Shown here: piece by piece, positions 26,866 through 41,300 of the stretch
Numbering within the stretch: the stretch's first letter is position 1
How the letters are laid out: every line of letters starts with the position of its first letter
Source: Owenia fusiformis
Lineage: Eukaryota; Annelida; Polychaeta; Sabellida; Oweniidae
DNA: 64,000 nt
Direction of reading: 5' to 3'
Assembly (NCBI GenBank): GCA_903813345.2
Contig: CAIIXF020000010.1
Coordinates: 6,689,169-6,753,168, forward strand
Made by a program: the position numbers and the translations under genes
The notes under the pieces: generated by a model
What the model saw: only the letters and a program-made list of their open reading frames with translations
Told to the model about the DNA's origin: nothing
Databases searched by the model: none

Positions 26866-27265
26866 AATTCTCTCGTGTAACAACAATATAAAGTTTTCCC
26901 CGAGTGACAACAATCAAGTTCCTTCGTGTAACAGCAATCTACAGATTCCCTCGTGTAACAGCAATCTACAGATTCCCTCGTGTAACAACCCTTTAACGTT
27001 TTCCTCGAGTAACAACAATCTGAAGATTCCCTCTCTGATGTAACAACACTATACATATTCCCTCGTGTAAAAACAATCTACAGATTCCCTGTAAATACAA
27101 TGTACAAATTCCCTCGTGTAACAACACTTAACAGATTCACTCGTTTATTACAATCTACAGATTCCCTCATGTAACAACAAATCTACGAATTCCCTCGTGT
27201 AACAATCTACAGGTTCCCCCGTGTACCAACAATAAACAGATTGCCTCGTGCAACAACAATCTTGT
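26866..27265. repeat. Degenerate minisatellite, about 27-30 bp unit
   Basis: The unit 'ttccctcgtgtaacaacaat' plus 'ctacaga' recurs about a dozen times with substitutions and length differences. Frames across it on both strands (NLQIPSCNS, DCCYTRES) are only the translated repeat. Units are adjacent without unique spacers, so this is not a CRISPR array. Confidence 0.75.
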
Positions 27266-28152
27266 TTTTTAATTGCTACAAAATATAAAAAATGTTAACG
27301 TCAATATTTGTCATACTCTCGATATCCGAGGCCTGTTCGTTCAATCCAGGGTATTTGGAAGATTTAAAACTCAAAACTAGTTTTCTGGGTTTCATAAATC
27401 ATATCATCCAATATAGTAAAAAAAGACCAATTGCGCGTTCATGCATACTGAAGGCCATTACAATACATCAACTAACGGGTAAAAAACAATTGGAATACCA
27501 CAGTAAAGTTTACATGCTTATTTGAAATAAAAAAAATTATAAAAAAAAAAAAAAAAAAAAGTTTACAGAGATACATTCTTTCGGACATTTTAAATGAAAC
27601 TGTGAAATGAAGTATAGTATACAATGGAAGCATATTCCCCCGGCCATCTTGATTAAAGTTCCTTCGCTCCTATTCTGCAGTAACAACTTTGTGTTCGGAT
27701 TTTCTTTCATTTGATCAAGTAGGTCGTAACACATGTTTCCAATCTGATTTTGACATTTTTCATTTAAATGTTAAGCATTTGATATCGTCTACTCGTTCAC
27801 AAGCTGTGTTCATTTAATAGCTCAAAAACGAATCTTATTTACTGCTGTACATGTTGCTATAGTAACAGCGTCCTTATGATAAACGAGACTATAAGCTCAA
27901 AACAGTTTCGCTAAATGATAACTTTACACGTGGCATAACTACAACTGTAATAGTAAGGTCAAATAAAAAATAAGTTGCTGCTGGTGAACTAGCATAACAA
28001 CTTGGATCCCAGTATGGTAAATAAATAGAACAGAATAGCTGAATTGTTTTACCAGTTCATTGCCACTGTTATCTAATGATTCCTCTTGGTCGTGAAGGAG
28101 ATACATCTGAGAGAAAGTCGGTGGAAATAGTTCAGAAGCCAACAACAATCTG

Positions 28153-30521
28153 ATGAATAAAATACTCTCCGTTATGTCTGACATACGGCAAAGGTCCAGC
28201 GGATCATACGATAACTTTTCGACATTTGGAAAGCAAACTCAAGGTAACCATAGCAACGGATCCAAATCGATCTTCAAGCGGATTGTGAAAGTTGGCGTCA
28301 TTGGTTTAATACTTGTTGCTATATCGTGGTATTCGATCAGTTGGATTAAGTTTAGTTCTAGATCTGAGGAGACGCTAGATACAGGTAGAGAACTCCTGCA
28401 GACACAGAGAAGCATTTACTTCACGGATGCAGCCCTTGAAAAGGATGTATTCTTTTACTTACGAGAACCCGATAATTGGCGGAGCATGATGGAACATTGG
28501 TAAGGTTAGGGTCATCCCATTCATGAGCCTCAGTCTAAGTTACAAAAAATTAACAACCTTCATATTTTGTCTTGTCAGCTGTCGTTAGCAGATAACTTAT
28601 ACTTAATTTCTTGTCGATTTCACGAATTTCCATTTTCAACCTGGCCCTGAAATGCATTACACATAGCGTAGATAGACGCAGATTGAAATCAATGATGCAT
28701 CAGGTTCCAACTTTGCATAAGACTGTTCAGTGTCATGATGAAACATGTATTCGGCTGACAATAGGCTCTGTAAATTTCTGCTCTACAAATACAATCAAAG
28801 TGAATATACACTCCCCTCATAAGTTATATGTATATCTATATATACACTCCTCACAATAAGCTTGGCAATCAGAAATCTCTTTGGATCACTTATGAATGCT
28901 TGTTTATGTTTTGATTCAGAAAAGTCATCGAATTTGTCATAAATTTCCCAAACCCCAGTAATTGAGGAATGAAATTAAGATTCAAGCATCGACAGGCTTT
29001 GATCAATATACTATCCAGTGAAAACTCCCGGTTACCATACTTCTAGAGGGGAGTGTACATTGTATATGCATGGATGTGTCCAGGTCTTCTCAATTAAACT
29101 ACATGTATATTCCAGTGTTAACGTTGAACAGACGTCATATCATCAGGGTGGCGGTAGGCCGGGGGACGAGAGGTCTACGTGGGACGTCACCTTTAACTAT
29201 AAGGATCTCTACGAGGAGTTCGTCATGTCGTTAGCTGTAATAGTCAGTCCGGAGAACAGGGTCATTGTCTATGTGTACGACTGGGAAGTGGAGGGTAAAA
29301 AATATTTGAAAGGTAAACAGGGATATACTGTTAATTAGAATTCACGTTCCCGGGTTCACGTCAAGCGTCACGGTTAGCTTGTTCATCAAAGGTGAATCCA
29401 GAGATTAACAGGTGTAGCCTAAGAAATTCTCCATCTAAAATGTCACTCGACTTTTTTGTGATTATGAGTCAAAGAAAGCATTCTTGAGTATCAAATTGAC
29501 TTCTGTGGTAACTTGAAACCATCTTCTAATTTATTCCACTTACCTTTTATTGTTTCTCCAAATATATTCTTTGAAAATCGGATTTTAAGGGTGTTAATCA
29601 GGGTAATTCTGTGCCATTTTATCAAAAATCTTGTTGCTATCTAGAAACGAGCAATTGTGATCTTGTTGTTACCTAGGAACGAGCAACTGTGATGTCACGT
29701 CACACTCATGTTAATTCTGGAATCACATGGCAGCCATTTTGGAAATTTCAAAAAAGTTCCCAATTAAAAAGGCTAAATGCTGTTTACAAATTGGAAACTA
29801 TGGCAGAATCAACAAAGGGTTTGTGAAATAATTAGGATATGGTTTCAAAATTATGCACATGACAATATATGACTACTAAATGCAGGCAGGGACTTTTAAT
29901 TGCCAAAAAGTCGAGTGACATTTTAGATGGAGAATTTCTCTTAGTTTATATTCGTGCAGTCCACGTTATCGTATTCGAACGAAGCTGTCAGTGGATTTTG
30001 GAGTCCGTCTCCGTGTATCCATGGTGTTCTGTTTTATATCAATACAAATGGAAATGAAATCATTTTAAAAGCAACAAGAATAGTCGCATCCTGCCACACA
30101 AAACAAAATTATCAGTCTTATCCATGGCGTTAACATGCAAATATACGAGAATAGCAAACTGAAACTAACTGACCGCATATACTCAAGTCAACATTTCCCT
30201 ATACTTACATAATATTTAAGCATCATCCATGTGAAATATGCCAAAAGAACAAAATTGATATAATAAGAGCAAACATGTCAAGACTTTTTGGACAACCCTC
30301 GTATATCTTAATACTTCAACTCGTTTCCCATGTTTCCTTTGCTTTCAGGTGTCACCACCTATCAATTCATATCAGGAATAAAAGACTCCAGTGATGGTTG
30401 GACACTAAGACAACATACAAACCTTCAAGTTGATACAGTTAACTTCCTACCAGTTGCTGCGTTAGACACAGAAAATGTCAAAGCAATGGAGCACATCAAA
30501 ACAAACTTTAATAAGAAATGA
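28153..30521 (+). CDS. Type II membrane protein, three exons, possible SRPBCC-like domain
   Basis: Exons 28153-28499, 29116-29312 and 30349-30521 join through canonical GT-AG introns with phases 2 and 1 to give 238 codons ending in TGA. The first ATG follows an in-frame stop at 28108. Residues 1-44 are polar and end in a basic patch, 45-65 are a transmembrane helix (VGVIGLILVAISWYSISWI), and the rest should face the lumen or exterior, an Nin/Cout layout. The C-terminal part has alternating short strands (STWDVTFNYKDLYEEF, NRVIVYVYDWEVEG, KGVTTYQF) and ends with an amphipathic helix. With 'VFFYLREPDNW' at its start, this resembles the START/polyketide-cyclase (SRPBCC) fold, a lipid- or hydrophobic-ligand-binding fold. 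That assignment is inference. A poly(A) signal follows at 30949. The second intron holds a MITE (29420-29943). Confidence 0.7.
29420..29943. mobile_element. 0.5-kb MITE with 36-bp terminal inverted repeats
   Basis: The left end (CTAAG, then AAATTCTCCATCTAAAATGT, then CACTCGACTTTTT) is repeated in reverse complement at 29904-29943 with a 2-base indel. No coding capacity. It lies in intron 2 of the membrane-protein gene. Confidence 0.75.
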
Positions 30522-30948
30522 TAGGATTATTTTCCAAATAGCCTTTGAACAAATTCCACGTAAATTCCGAAGAACCTATCGAGGGTGTAAGATAAAATGA
30601 ATGTGGTATTGCTTTACTTTTAATGGAATAGTTGCATGGGGTCTAGTGGAAGTATCCCCAAACTTTCCAAATGTAGACTATTTACCATTTGATTCTAACT
30701 AATTTGAATGGACCAACTGGTGCTGTTGTCAACGTCATAAACATAACTATTCTTATTAGAAATCCACTGATAACATGGGCTATTTTTCGATTTATTTTAC
30801 TTAGAATGGACATACTCATGCATTGTATTGTATATATTTTGCAAAAGCAATATAGGCTATTTAGTAAGGATGTCAATGTGTAGAATTGTAAAGAAATATT
30901 CTTCAAATTGTACATTTTTTAATAGGTCACCTATTCACCAGAGTTGTA

Positions 30949-30954
30949 AATAAA
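30949..30954 (+). promoter_or_regulatory. AATAAA polyadenylation signal
   Basis: The first AATAAA found after the stop codon of the 28153-30521 gene, about 430 bases downstream, a plausible 3'-UTR length. Confidence 0.5.
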
Positions 30955-32214
30955 CATAACAAACAAACTAACCAATGTTTATATTTTTAAGAAGAATTAT
31001 CCTCCCTTTATTTATGAAAACACTCTAGTTAAGTATAAGTTTCAGTAATACCACAATAATAGTGTTATGTGACACTATTAAACTTCAAGTTAAATGTGAC
31101 ATCATGGTTAAGTGTGACATCACATAGAACTTTCGAACTCCACATTGTTTGATCCACTTTCTCTCAAACAATACTTTACTTGATGATGTTGATTTTTATG
31201 TTACCCTCATACAGATCAGATGGTGTCTCACTTAAGTGCTCTTTGTAAAAGAGAACGTCAATCCCTATACCAAAAGTGGGCCCACTGGGTTTTCATTTTT
31301 ATAGGCCTGGTTTTGAAAGATCTTTTTAGTAGAAATCCTCATATGCTTTTCAAAGTTGAAACTGAAATCTAGGATTCAACATGTTCAAATAAGTGCCCTG
31401 GGCTAAATACCAAGAACTCACATAAGAAAAAACATAAAGATCATGAACGTACTTAAGTTACACTGTTGTACAATGAAGTGCAGTCCTATATATTACAATA
31501 TACTGACGTGCAGGCTACAGAAAAACCATGTCTGAATACCAGTAATGAGCATTTATTGATCAATATCTGATATCTGAATTGCGTACAATAAAAAAAGATG
31601 ATTGACAGATGAGTTGTGCATGAGTGTTATGACTTCCATTATTCTGGTTTACCTATGATATGACTGATGACCATGACCGGACTAGGTACATACACGGACA
31701 ACTACAACATAATGAAAAGAATTACTTCTACATATAAGTAAAAATAATACATGGCCCATCGGACATTTGGCAATATGCAATATTGTTCAACAATTTGTCA
31801 AATTGACTTTCATTTAGTAAAATAAAATCAATGTTTTTAACAACTGATTTAATGAAAGAAATCAGAGATTGTGATATTTGAGAAAAGATATCTACGATTA
31901 TGCTAAATACAAGTATGAATGATTCTTTCTTGTTCTCAGAAATTTTTTTGTAAATTAAAATGGTAGTTTCTGGGAAAAGAAAAAATCTCCATACTTCAGG
32001 ATGGTGATAAGATAGCTATTTATGGATAGCTCATATACTGTTATAACTAAACTACAGCTTTATATCTACATCTGCAAATCACAGATGTTGATTTAAAATT
32101 GCAGTCAATACATCTACATCTGCTCTGTCCTTGAATGTTCTAAAACTTCAGGAATGGTACAAGTGAGATTAATATTGGTTCGAATTTCAATTAAATATCT
32201 TATTTTGAGTTTTT
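30955..32214. other. Gap between two convergent genes
   Basis: The plus-strand membrane-protein gene and the minus-strand PDI gene converge here. The PDI 3' UTR must lie below 32215. The nearest hexamer seen on the minus strand is an ATTAAA variant at 31848-31853. No other gene seen. Confidence 0.4.
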
Positions 32215-32377
32215 TTATAATTCGGCCTTCTTGGCTTTTCCCTTTCTAGTAAATCCACTTAGTTCCTCTGTTGCTTCTGCTGCAAGATATTTGACAAAAT
32301 CATCAACTTCACGTCCACCATTGTATTGTTTTGGGTTCTGTTTGTTTCCTTTGGGAGCAAAGTAGATTGTTGGGAAT
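32215..32377 (-). CDS. PDIA3: PDI last exon with C-terminal KAEL
   Basis: Reads (G)[20 protein letters not shown] and ends [10 protein letters not shown]-stop. FPT is the cis-proline loop of a'. The basic tail and KAEL correspond to the ER-retrieval end of PDIA3 (QEDL in human) and PDIA4 (KEEL). Confidence 0.92.
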
Positions 32378-35300
32378 CTGGAAATAACAAGGACAATTTT
32401 TCATGACTTCTCATTTTCAACTGGGTGCAAATGGATTTTCAGGTGGGTGCAAGCCTATTTTCAAAATCTCAGGTTGGTGCTGCGTGGGTAGATCACTGCA
32501 ATTAATACCATAGCCTTTTCACATATAAAGTACACATAGACAATGTACTTGCAAATGCTCCCAGTCTTCATAAAATATATAAAATGAAAATTGAAATAAT
32601 TCATACAAGTAAGAGACAATTCCTTACCCTTTGACATTATACTGTGGGGGTACATCATTGGCTGTGGCATCCATCTTGGCAATTACAATACTCTCCTCCT
32701 TGGCAAGCTACAATAAGACAACAAACAATTGAAATAATGTAATCAAGGTTTTTTCAAGGATAAATGCTAACACCTCACAAACACAAGTTATAGGGGTCCA
32801 AAAAACCCACGGTTTATATTTTTACATCTCATATTTTTAGATTCAGGCACCTCCAATAAACTGATCATGACACATATAAGAACCCATCAATGTTTATGTT
32901 TCTTTATTTCCTCCGTTTTATTGGAGAGCAAAACAATTTATACATGCATATCACATTACAAACATATATTACAGAATAGTAAGGGGTTATTAATATTTAC
33001 ATATTTACAAGTTAAATGACTCTAAATACATTTTATCATTACAATTCAAGCGTACCTATTTGAAATACATATTTATATTGTAAAATGTATTTGCACATTC
33101 GATAACGAACATTTCATAAATGGTGTCATTGGCTACATCAAAATCTATTCTGCTACCCAGAACAGTCTGTAAGAAAATATCATCATCAAAATTGAAAAGC
33201 ATAACACTATCTTGAACTGGTAAGATATCAATGAGTCGCTCAAAAAATGCGTCTCTCTCAGATAAAAATTGATTGCAATGCAGAAAATGAAATATTATAC
33301 AATTACACGATGAGTTGCATTTCTTACATGTGAATGTCTTATATGAAGGCAATGCAGAAAGCTGCACCAGGTTGGCTAATTGCCATAGATATGATGGGTA
33401 TCGTTTTCCAACGACCCAGGCGAAGCTTGGTTCCAGTTTACAGTGAATGTTCCTAAAAATATGCAGATTATCATTGGCTTCCATTCTTGAAAGCCACTTA
33501 TTTTCCTCTCTGTTGAAAATTTGGAAATGCGATGCTTTTTTAAACAAAACTGTTTTCATAATTGAGCCGGTAAGCAAGAAGGTTTCTGCAACACTCCGTG
33601 CAATATCACAGTCAATGCTCATGACGTCTTTACCAAAACCAAAGTGATTGTTTCCCGGGTTTGTGAGTAGGGACGAGAATCTAAACAGGAATATGTATTT
33701 TGTAACTTCATGAGTGCATCGACATAATCTTGACAAAAAGTTTAATTTCAATTTCTCAATGAAGCTCGATACAGATATTGCACCAAGAGTGGCCAGAACA
33801 ACGTCTGATGCCGTTCTCGCTTCAAAACCTTGAACTACTTTGAATATATGTTTTTGAGCAGTGTTCAGTATATCTTCATCATGCGGTGACAAGTTGTACC
33901 ATAACTCACAACCATATAATGCAGTGGGTAATATAATAGAATACCATAGTCTAATGAACACAAGTGGATTAGCGCCAAATTTATGTAAACGCAAGGTGTT
34001 TTTGATCGAATAAAATTTTGAGTACATTTTCTTTTTTGAGTTGTTAACCAGATTTTCGGTTTCAAAGTTAGTAGTGATAAGGTTACCTACATAGTTTGTG
34101 CTTTGAGTTTCAGGTACTATATCAGTCCCTAGTAGCCACTGACGACTACCTCTGCTTCGAAAAAACTGTTGCTTTGTTTCATTAAATGTCAAAATTGAGC
34201 TTTTAGTGTTATCACCAGCGTGGTAAACCATACGCCATTTTGAACTGTAGCGAAATACAATGTCTAACAGAACTTGCAAATTATGCGCAGAGGAAGCTAG
34301 AAGAGTAGTATCGTCTGCCACCAAAATACACGGAATATCATACGAACCTATCTTAAGACCTGAATGCGCTTCCTTAAGCTCAGTTATGAGTGCGTCAATA
34401 TAGATCAAAAAATAAATCGAACTTGTCACTCTTCCCTGTCCAACTCCCTGATAAATACTAAATTCCCGGGAAAATGAGCCATTGTATAATACACGTGCAG
34501 TGGTATTAGTATAACTTTCTACGATTAGCCTCCATGTTACTCCATTGATACCGAGTGAGAATATTTTCTGAAATAACCCTTTCCTCCACAATAAATCAAA
34601 ACATTTACGATTGTCAAGAAATGCCGAAAATACCATAGAGTCACGTTCCTTGTAGTGAAGTATGATCTCTTTGAGAGCGAAGAGTGCGAACTGACTACTA
34701 CTTCCCTCTTGATAGGCAAATTGTAAAGCGTTGGGGCAGCCTTTGATTTTTAGTTTAGGGGTCATTCGGATGCTGAGAATTCTTTCCCATATTTTTGAGT
34801 TTAATGTTGATTTGTCGAATGTAATGTTCCTTTTTACAACTTGTATTTAGATTTTAGAGTCATATGGACTTGAAATTAATGGCCCTTTATGGCTTTATTT
34901 TGGTCCCTTTCAGATATTTTCAGATAAATATCAACACTGTACCTTTTCAGCCAGCTCATTGTATTTTGGTTCAAGACTCATACAATGTCCACACCATGGT
35001 GCATAAAATTCAATTAGGACATCCTTTGTTTCATCATCTACAAGGTCTGCAAAGTTCTTGCCTACTGCAACCTGAAAGTCAACATTGTAAACTGCACATA
35101 ATTTTAAGGCTCTGGTGATCTACTGAATAATTTGGATTAAAATCACATAGAATGCACAGGACTCTCAAGATCCAGAAAAATACAAAAAGTGAGACAAAAA
35201 GTGAAAATACATTTTGGAAACCTTTCAGAGAATCAAATATTTATAATTGGGAGTTTCTATTCATCTATTTTATTAAAATCTTGGATATTATTGGTTTTCC

Positions 35301-38300
35301 TTTAGTTTTGGTTCAGCAAACATGGTCATTGTGATATAGGGACATTGTTCAAAAGACGAGTTGTGGAAGCATTAATTTAGTTTCATTAGAACGGGGGGTA
35401 AATGATGATTCTGATTTTTGGGGTCCTGGGAACATAAATCTCATGATGTATTTTTCACCCAGTGTAGGGATTAAATCCAGTGACTTAAAAGATGGCATCC
35501 CTCACTTCTCAAGTTTCAATATGGGGTGAAGGGTAATTATAATCCACAAATGTTGATAATAAGACACCATCTCATAGCCAAACTTAAAGTTCACCTACCT
35601 TAACTGCATTTTCGGAGTTCTCTGGGATAGCCTCAGATTTCATATATGGTTCAAGTTTGTTGTCTAAGAAGTCATTTACAAACTTTTCAAATGTGTCAAT
35701 GCTGCAAAGAAAATATGAAATGAATTAGAGGTCTCCCAATATCGATTTATTTATACACAAAACAGGTTGCTTAACTCAAAACTATTTTTGTGTTCATGAG
35801 AATTAAAGTTTAGGTAGTTTCCAACTTTTGAACTTTTTTTAATTAAAATGTAATTTTAACATTTTAATGAAAATATATTTGCTCTCTCATAATATTCAAT
35901 AAAAATCTACATAAAAATCTGAAAAAATACTAACTACATGTATCTCATTAATTATTGGTAATTTTGATCAAGAAAATTACATGAATTATTTAATGTTTCT
36001 GCAATTGAATAAAGACATTTACAGAAAACCCTCAGACCAACATAAAATCAAAGGAAAACAGAAAATTGTGGAAAGCACCCACAATTGGGAAAAGATCGGA
36101 TTCATGATCATACCTGAAATCATCAGTCATGACGAATTTTTGACCTTTGGTGTTCCATGCTCCTACAACAGGAATGTTTTTGACATCTAGAGATAAATCA
36201 ACAATCTCTTGTGAAAACTCAGTTGCACTCGAGACAGCGAAGAAGACCTTTGCTCCACCTTCTGTGATCTTCTTTCCAACTTTCATAACTCTGAAAGGTG
36301 AGGATGCAATATACAGGGTGTCAAAAAACAACAACAGCAACCCTCCCCCCCACAGTAAAAAGTCCTTAATGTTACATAGTTATACCTCATTTGAATGATA
36401 ATTTAATTCTGGAGTTTCTCATCAAATTTCATTTAATAGAACTTTTTGACACAAATCTACAAATTTGTTTGTTGGATCTAAAGAAAGACTGACTGTACAT
36501 TGATGAACATTAAAAACAAGCTTATTTCTCTCAAACGCAATCCAAAATTGTCATACCTGTTCCTCCAGTAGTTTGTACCCTTAGTATTTTTCTTATAATC
36601 AACATCGTAGTATGTAACAATGAGGGGTTTCTGGAACTGCTCCTGGTTACCTTGAGTACGATGTCCCACCAAACCATTGCTGGAAAAACATGCAATATTT
36701 ATCGATTCATGAATATCAACATTCTTCAATGACTACTGCCATTGGTGGAATAACTTTGTGATTGGCAAAATCATAGATATTACATTGACAATGTACAAGT
36801 TGTAATGTACTGAAACCAATTTTAAGTTGAATCTGTTTAAGGTAATCTTGTCCAGTGCCGCTTTTCAAGAAATGAATGCATTAAATAAATTATTATAAAG
36901 GCCTTTACTAAAGTAGATGTGCACACATTTACTTTCCATTTCTTGATGAACCTTTACTGATATATTATAGTTTTCTTACATGTTGTTGTTGACAAATGTT
37001 TTAAGATCAGTGAGATAAAAATAAAATTCAGCTGTGGCTCCTTCCATCTTACTTTGAAGACGCTTGGGACGGAAAATGACAACAGAGCTAATAATAAATT
37101 ATAAAAAATAAGCCATTAGATTATGATGGTGATCTTTATTTTATTCTATTTATGTAGAAAATTCATTGAGAATCACTTCTTAACGATATCTACATATTTT
37201 ATATATACACATACTAGTTGCATTAGCAAGTTTAATAGCAAAGACATATGTTCAGATGAGAGATCTATTTCAAAATCTTCAGCACACAAAGAGTCTTGTG
37301 TCCAAACGTAAAATTTATTTCTAACTCACTCTTTTTGTTTAAATTCTTTATTGATAGTGCTGTCAGTTGAGACACCAAACGTAAAGTCTTCACTTAGAGC
37401 ATCAGCCAGTTTTTTGAAGGTTTTGGCTCCATCACTGTCTGCACTCTCGAAGAAACCTGAAGCACAAAAACACTCAGTTAATGATCATTGCAATATTCAA
37501 ACATTGCTGTATTGAGATATTGCTATTTATTTTTTTTATTTTTTTATTTATTTATTTAGACACTACACTATTTGTAACAGTGGCACTCTCAATGGGTGCG
37601 TCTATACTCAAAAATTAAAACTTTATATACATGGCTTAAAGAAACTTAACTAAAATCACTTTAAAAACATTCATTATGCATTAAAAAATATAAAATCAGA
37701 AGATGTTCTTCAGTAATATTTTATTTAATCTATCTACCGTGACGCTTATATCATGTCCACCTAAAATCCTGGCCTCATCGCCTATTATCCATTTTAATTT
37801 ATCGCTTGTTTCTGACTCAAGGTATACTTCTAAAACTGGACTAGGGACTTGATTTTTCATTTCCAAATAAAACTTGTTTCTCGCAGTTTCATAAGAGGGG
37901 CATTCAAAAAGTCTGTGCTCCAGGGTTTCGATTTTATCTGGGCACTCTTCGCAGTAGGGTGAAATGGGTGGGTTTAGATTTTTCCATTTGGATTTCTCTG
38001 AGTTTAGATTAAACTTACCAGCACGTGCTAAAAATTTTATGCGTGACAACTGGAAGTCATAATCATTATAAAGGTATGTTGCTCTTCCCTTTTTTGGGAT
38101 CAGATTAAGTTGATGGTATTTGTTGAGACTACTTTTTTCCAAAATACCCTCATTTATGTACTTTTTTGAGAGATCTAATATCTGTTTATGGTAACTGTAC
38201 AAAATATTTTCGGCAGTTTCAGAGATACCGCTTAATTGCATCAGTTTGAGGGTAGCATCAATATGTTTAACATAGTTCCAGTGGTTCCCTTTGCCCATTT

Positions 38301-41300
38301 CAAACCTTTTCTCCATGCAAGCTAATAGTCTTGCATTAAGTGAAGTTGGTTTTTTAGATTTGATATAAATATAGTACTCAACTTGTCTTTTTAAAACCGT
38401 ATATTTCATGGGGGTCCAACCCAAATCAGACACAATGGCTTCGTATGCTGGTGTGCCTTTAATATCAAATATAGCGCGGCCTGCATTATATTGCATTGAC
38501 TTAAGGCGCGTTTCATAAGATTTATTGTCCGAAGCCCATATAGCACATGAGTGAAGGACACTGGATAAGAGTTTACTTTTATAAAGTTGGTTTCCAAAGT
38601 CAATTCGTTTAACATTCATATGTCTATTTAATGTGTATTTGATATATCCATTAAGCTTTTTTGCTTTTAGGGCTGTTTCATTCATGTGGTCATTGTCTCT
38701 AAGGTTTTTGTGGAAAATATAACCTAAATATTTATAGGAATGCACTTCACTCAGTTTCAAGTCTCCAAATGACCATTCTTTTGTCTTGTCTGTTTTCTTC
38801 CCAATAACCATAACTTTCGATTTTTTCTGACTAAAGTTAAAGCCCCATTTGACTGCGAATTCATTAACAATTTTGAGCATGGCATTCAGTTCATTTTCAG
38901 TGTTAGCAAAGAGAACAATGTCATCTGCAAACATGAGTGTTGGGATAAGTTGTTCTTCAAATTTTATACCCACTTTTGCATTTATCAGCTGGTCATATAG
39001 ATCAGTCATTATGATGGAGAACAGAGTTGTTGATAAGACACAACCCTGTTTAACTCCATATGGTTGAGTGAACCAATCTGTTTCATTTCCGTTTCCGAAG
39101 GCAACTTTAGTCTTATTATCATGATACATTTGCCGTAATAGTCTCCACAACTTACCTCTAACTCCTTTTTTCCAAAGTGCCAAAAACATCCGGTCGCGGT
39201 CGATTACATCATACGCTTTTGAAATGTCTAAAAATGCCAGGTATGTGCTTTTTCGTTCACTTTTTCTAAGACTGCATAAAGCTTTCATCGTAAATATGTT
39301 ATTTTCTAATCTTAGACCTTTTCGAAACGCCCCTTGAATTTCTCCAAAAATATTTTCTTCTTCGCAGAAAGATGTAAGTTGGACATTTACAATTGAACAA
39401 AATAGCTTGTACACATTTGAGGTCACTGTAATACCTCTGTAATTATCTTGGATATTTTGATCTCCACTTTTATGAAGTGGTTTAAGAACACCCTCCTTCC
39501 ACTGTACTGGGAATTTTTCAAAGTCTTTGCACTGGGTAAAAATATCAAAAAGTGTTTCAGAAATTGCCTGGCCGCCATATTTTAAAAATTCGTTTGGAAT
39601 TAAATCTGTACCCATGGCTTTGCCATTGGTCAACTTCTTAATGTGAGTTGCAAGGCATTCCCTGTCAAAATATACTTGATCAATTATGCTTTTCGTAGGG
39701 TCCACTGTGTCTGTAAGATTCATTTCCATATGTTTAAGGTCTTTGGAAAAATCATTGACAGAGGAATGTTTATTGCGATTTTTATTACCGGCCTTTGCCC
39801 AATATTCCCTAATAATAGCAGAGACTTGTTTGGGGTCATCGATAATGATATCTGAGTACTTTGGGTGAGCAATTCTAATAGGGGCATTACTTTTTTGATT
39901 AAACATATTTAAGGTGTTCCAGTATGATTTGGAGCTTGAAGATTTATTGCTTGCATTCTTAGTAATAACCTTAATGTGATTTTCAATCATTTTCCTTTTA
40001 ATGTATAATGTAACTTTTTCTTTTCTTTCTAAATAAATGTTCCAAATGTCTTGAAAAGCCTCGAGATCTGTGATTCCCGATGCTCTCCAAAACCTGCAAA
40101 ATTTGTTAGCTTCTTTGCGATTTTTGATTAGTTGCTTCAGTTCATTGTCCCAAAATGATCGCAGTTTATGGGAAATAGTCTTGTGACCTATTACCTCATT
40201 TGCTACATCTAATATTATTTCACGCCAATTAAGCCACATTTCATCCAGGGATTTAAAACTTGATGATTTCCAATTGCTTAATCTAAAAGATAGTTTTTCC
40301 TCAAATAACTTCCAGTCAGAATCATTATCTATTTTCCAGATTTTGGGACTTTCTCGGTTGTCTGGGAAAGGTCCAGATATATTAACTGCTTTTGCAGCCT
40401 GAATATTAAAGTATGATATAAGCATACAGTGGTCGCTACCGATTGAAAAGTTCCCGGCTTCGTCGATTATCATATTATCAAAACAATGATTGAATTTATC
40501 ATTAATGAGTATATAGTCAATGGTAGAAACAAGGTTATTCCTAAACCAAGTATACTTCCCCTTACATCTAGGGGATAAATTCAAAACATTAAGGTTAGAA
40601 ACTTCAATTAGTAACTCTAACAGATTCCCATTTGGACTAGGCCTCTTTTCATTTCTAAATTCTCTAAGTCTACCATTAAAATCACCCATTACACAAATTA
40701 GGTCACCCATGGACTCCAAAGTTGCTACATTTGATATTAATTCTTCTGTTAACTGATCTGCCTTATCATTACTGGTTCCATCGTTGGGGTAGTATGCTAC
40801 GCAAAGTGCAAGGTTTTTATCACCTACCTTAGTGCGAATCCAATACCGTTCAAAATCATCGGTTTTTGAATTAAGGAGGTTGTCATTGGTCACCTTAATG
40901 TCAGTATTAGAGGTTAAAATACCGATACCTCCCCCTTGGCGTCCTAACCTTGGTTTACTATGTAACGTGTGGTTAGAAAACGTTGCTGATAGAGAGGAGT
41001 TAGACGTTAGGAAGGTTTCGCTCATACCCATAATGTGAACTTTATTGTTATCAAGGAACCTTTTAAGTTCTTGCTGTTTGGCAAGACCGAGGTGTTGTAC
41101 ATTATTAAATACTAGGGTAAGGTTATTGATATGCACATTATTTTTGTGTTTCCGTGATCTTCTGTGTCTACCACGATTTGGGCGCATGTTTGGGCTTGGT
41201 CTCTTCGACTTACATGTATCATTACTGTTATAAGACTTGGAGACTGGTTCAGGTGGTGAGGCCATGGATTTTACATTGGATATGGCACACTCATTGCCGT

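Noticed and set aside
26866-27265. Frames with repeated 'SCNSNLQIP' and 'DCCYTRES' as a repeat protein
   Set aside because: Both strands are open only because a minisatellite is translated; unit lengths vary and shift the frame.
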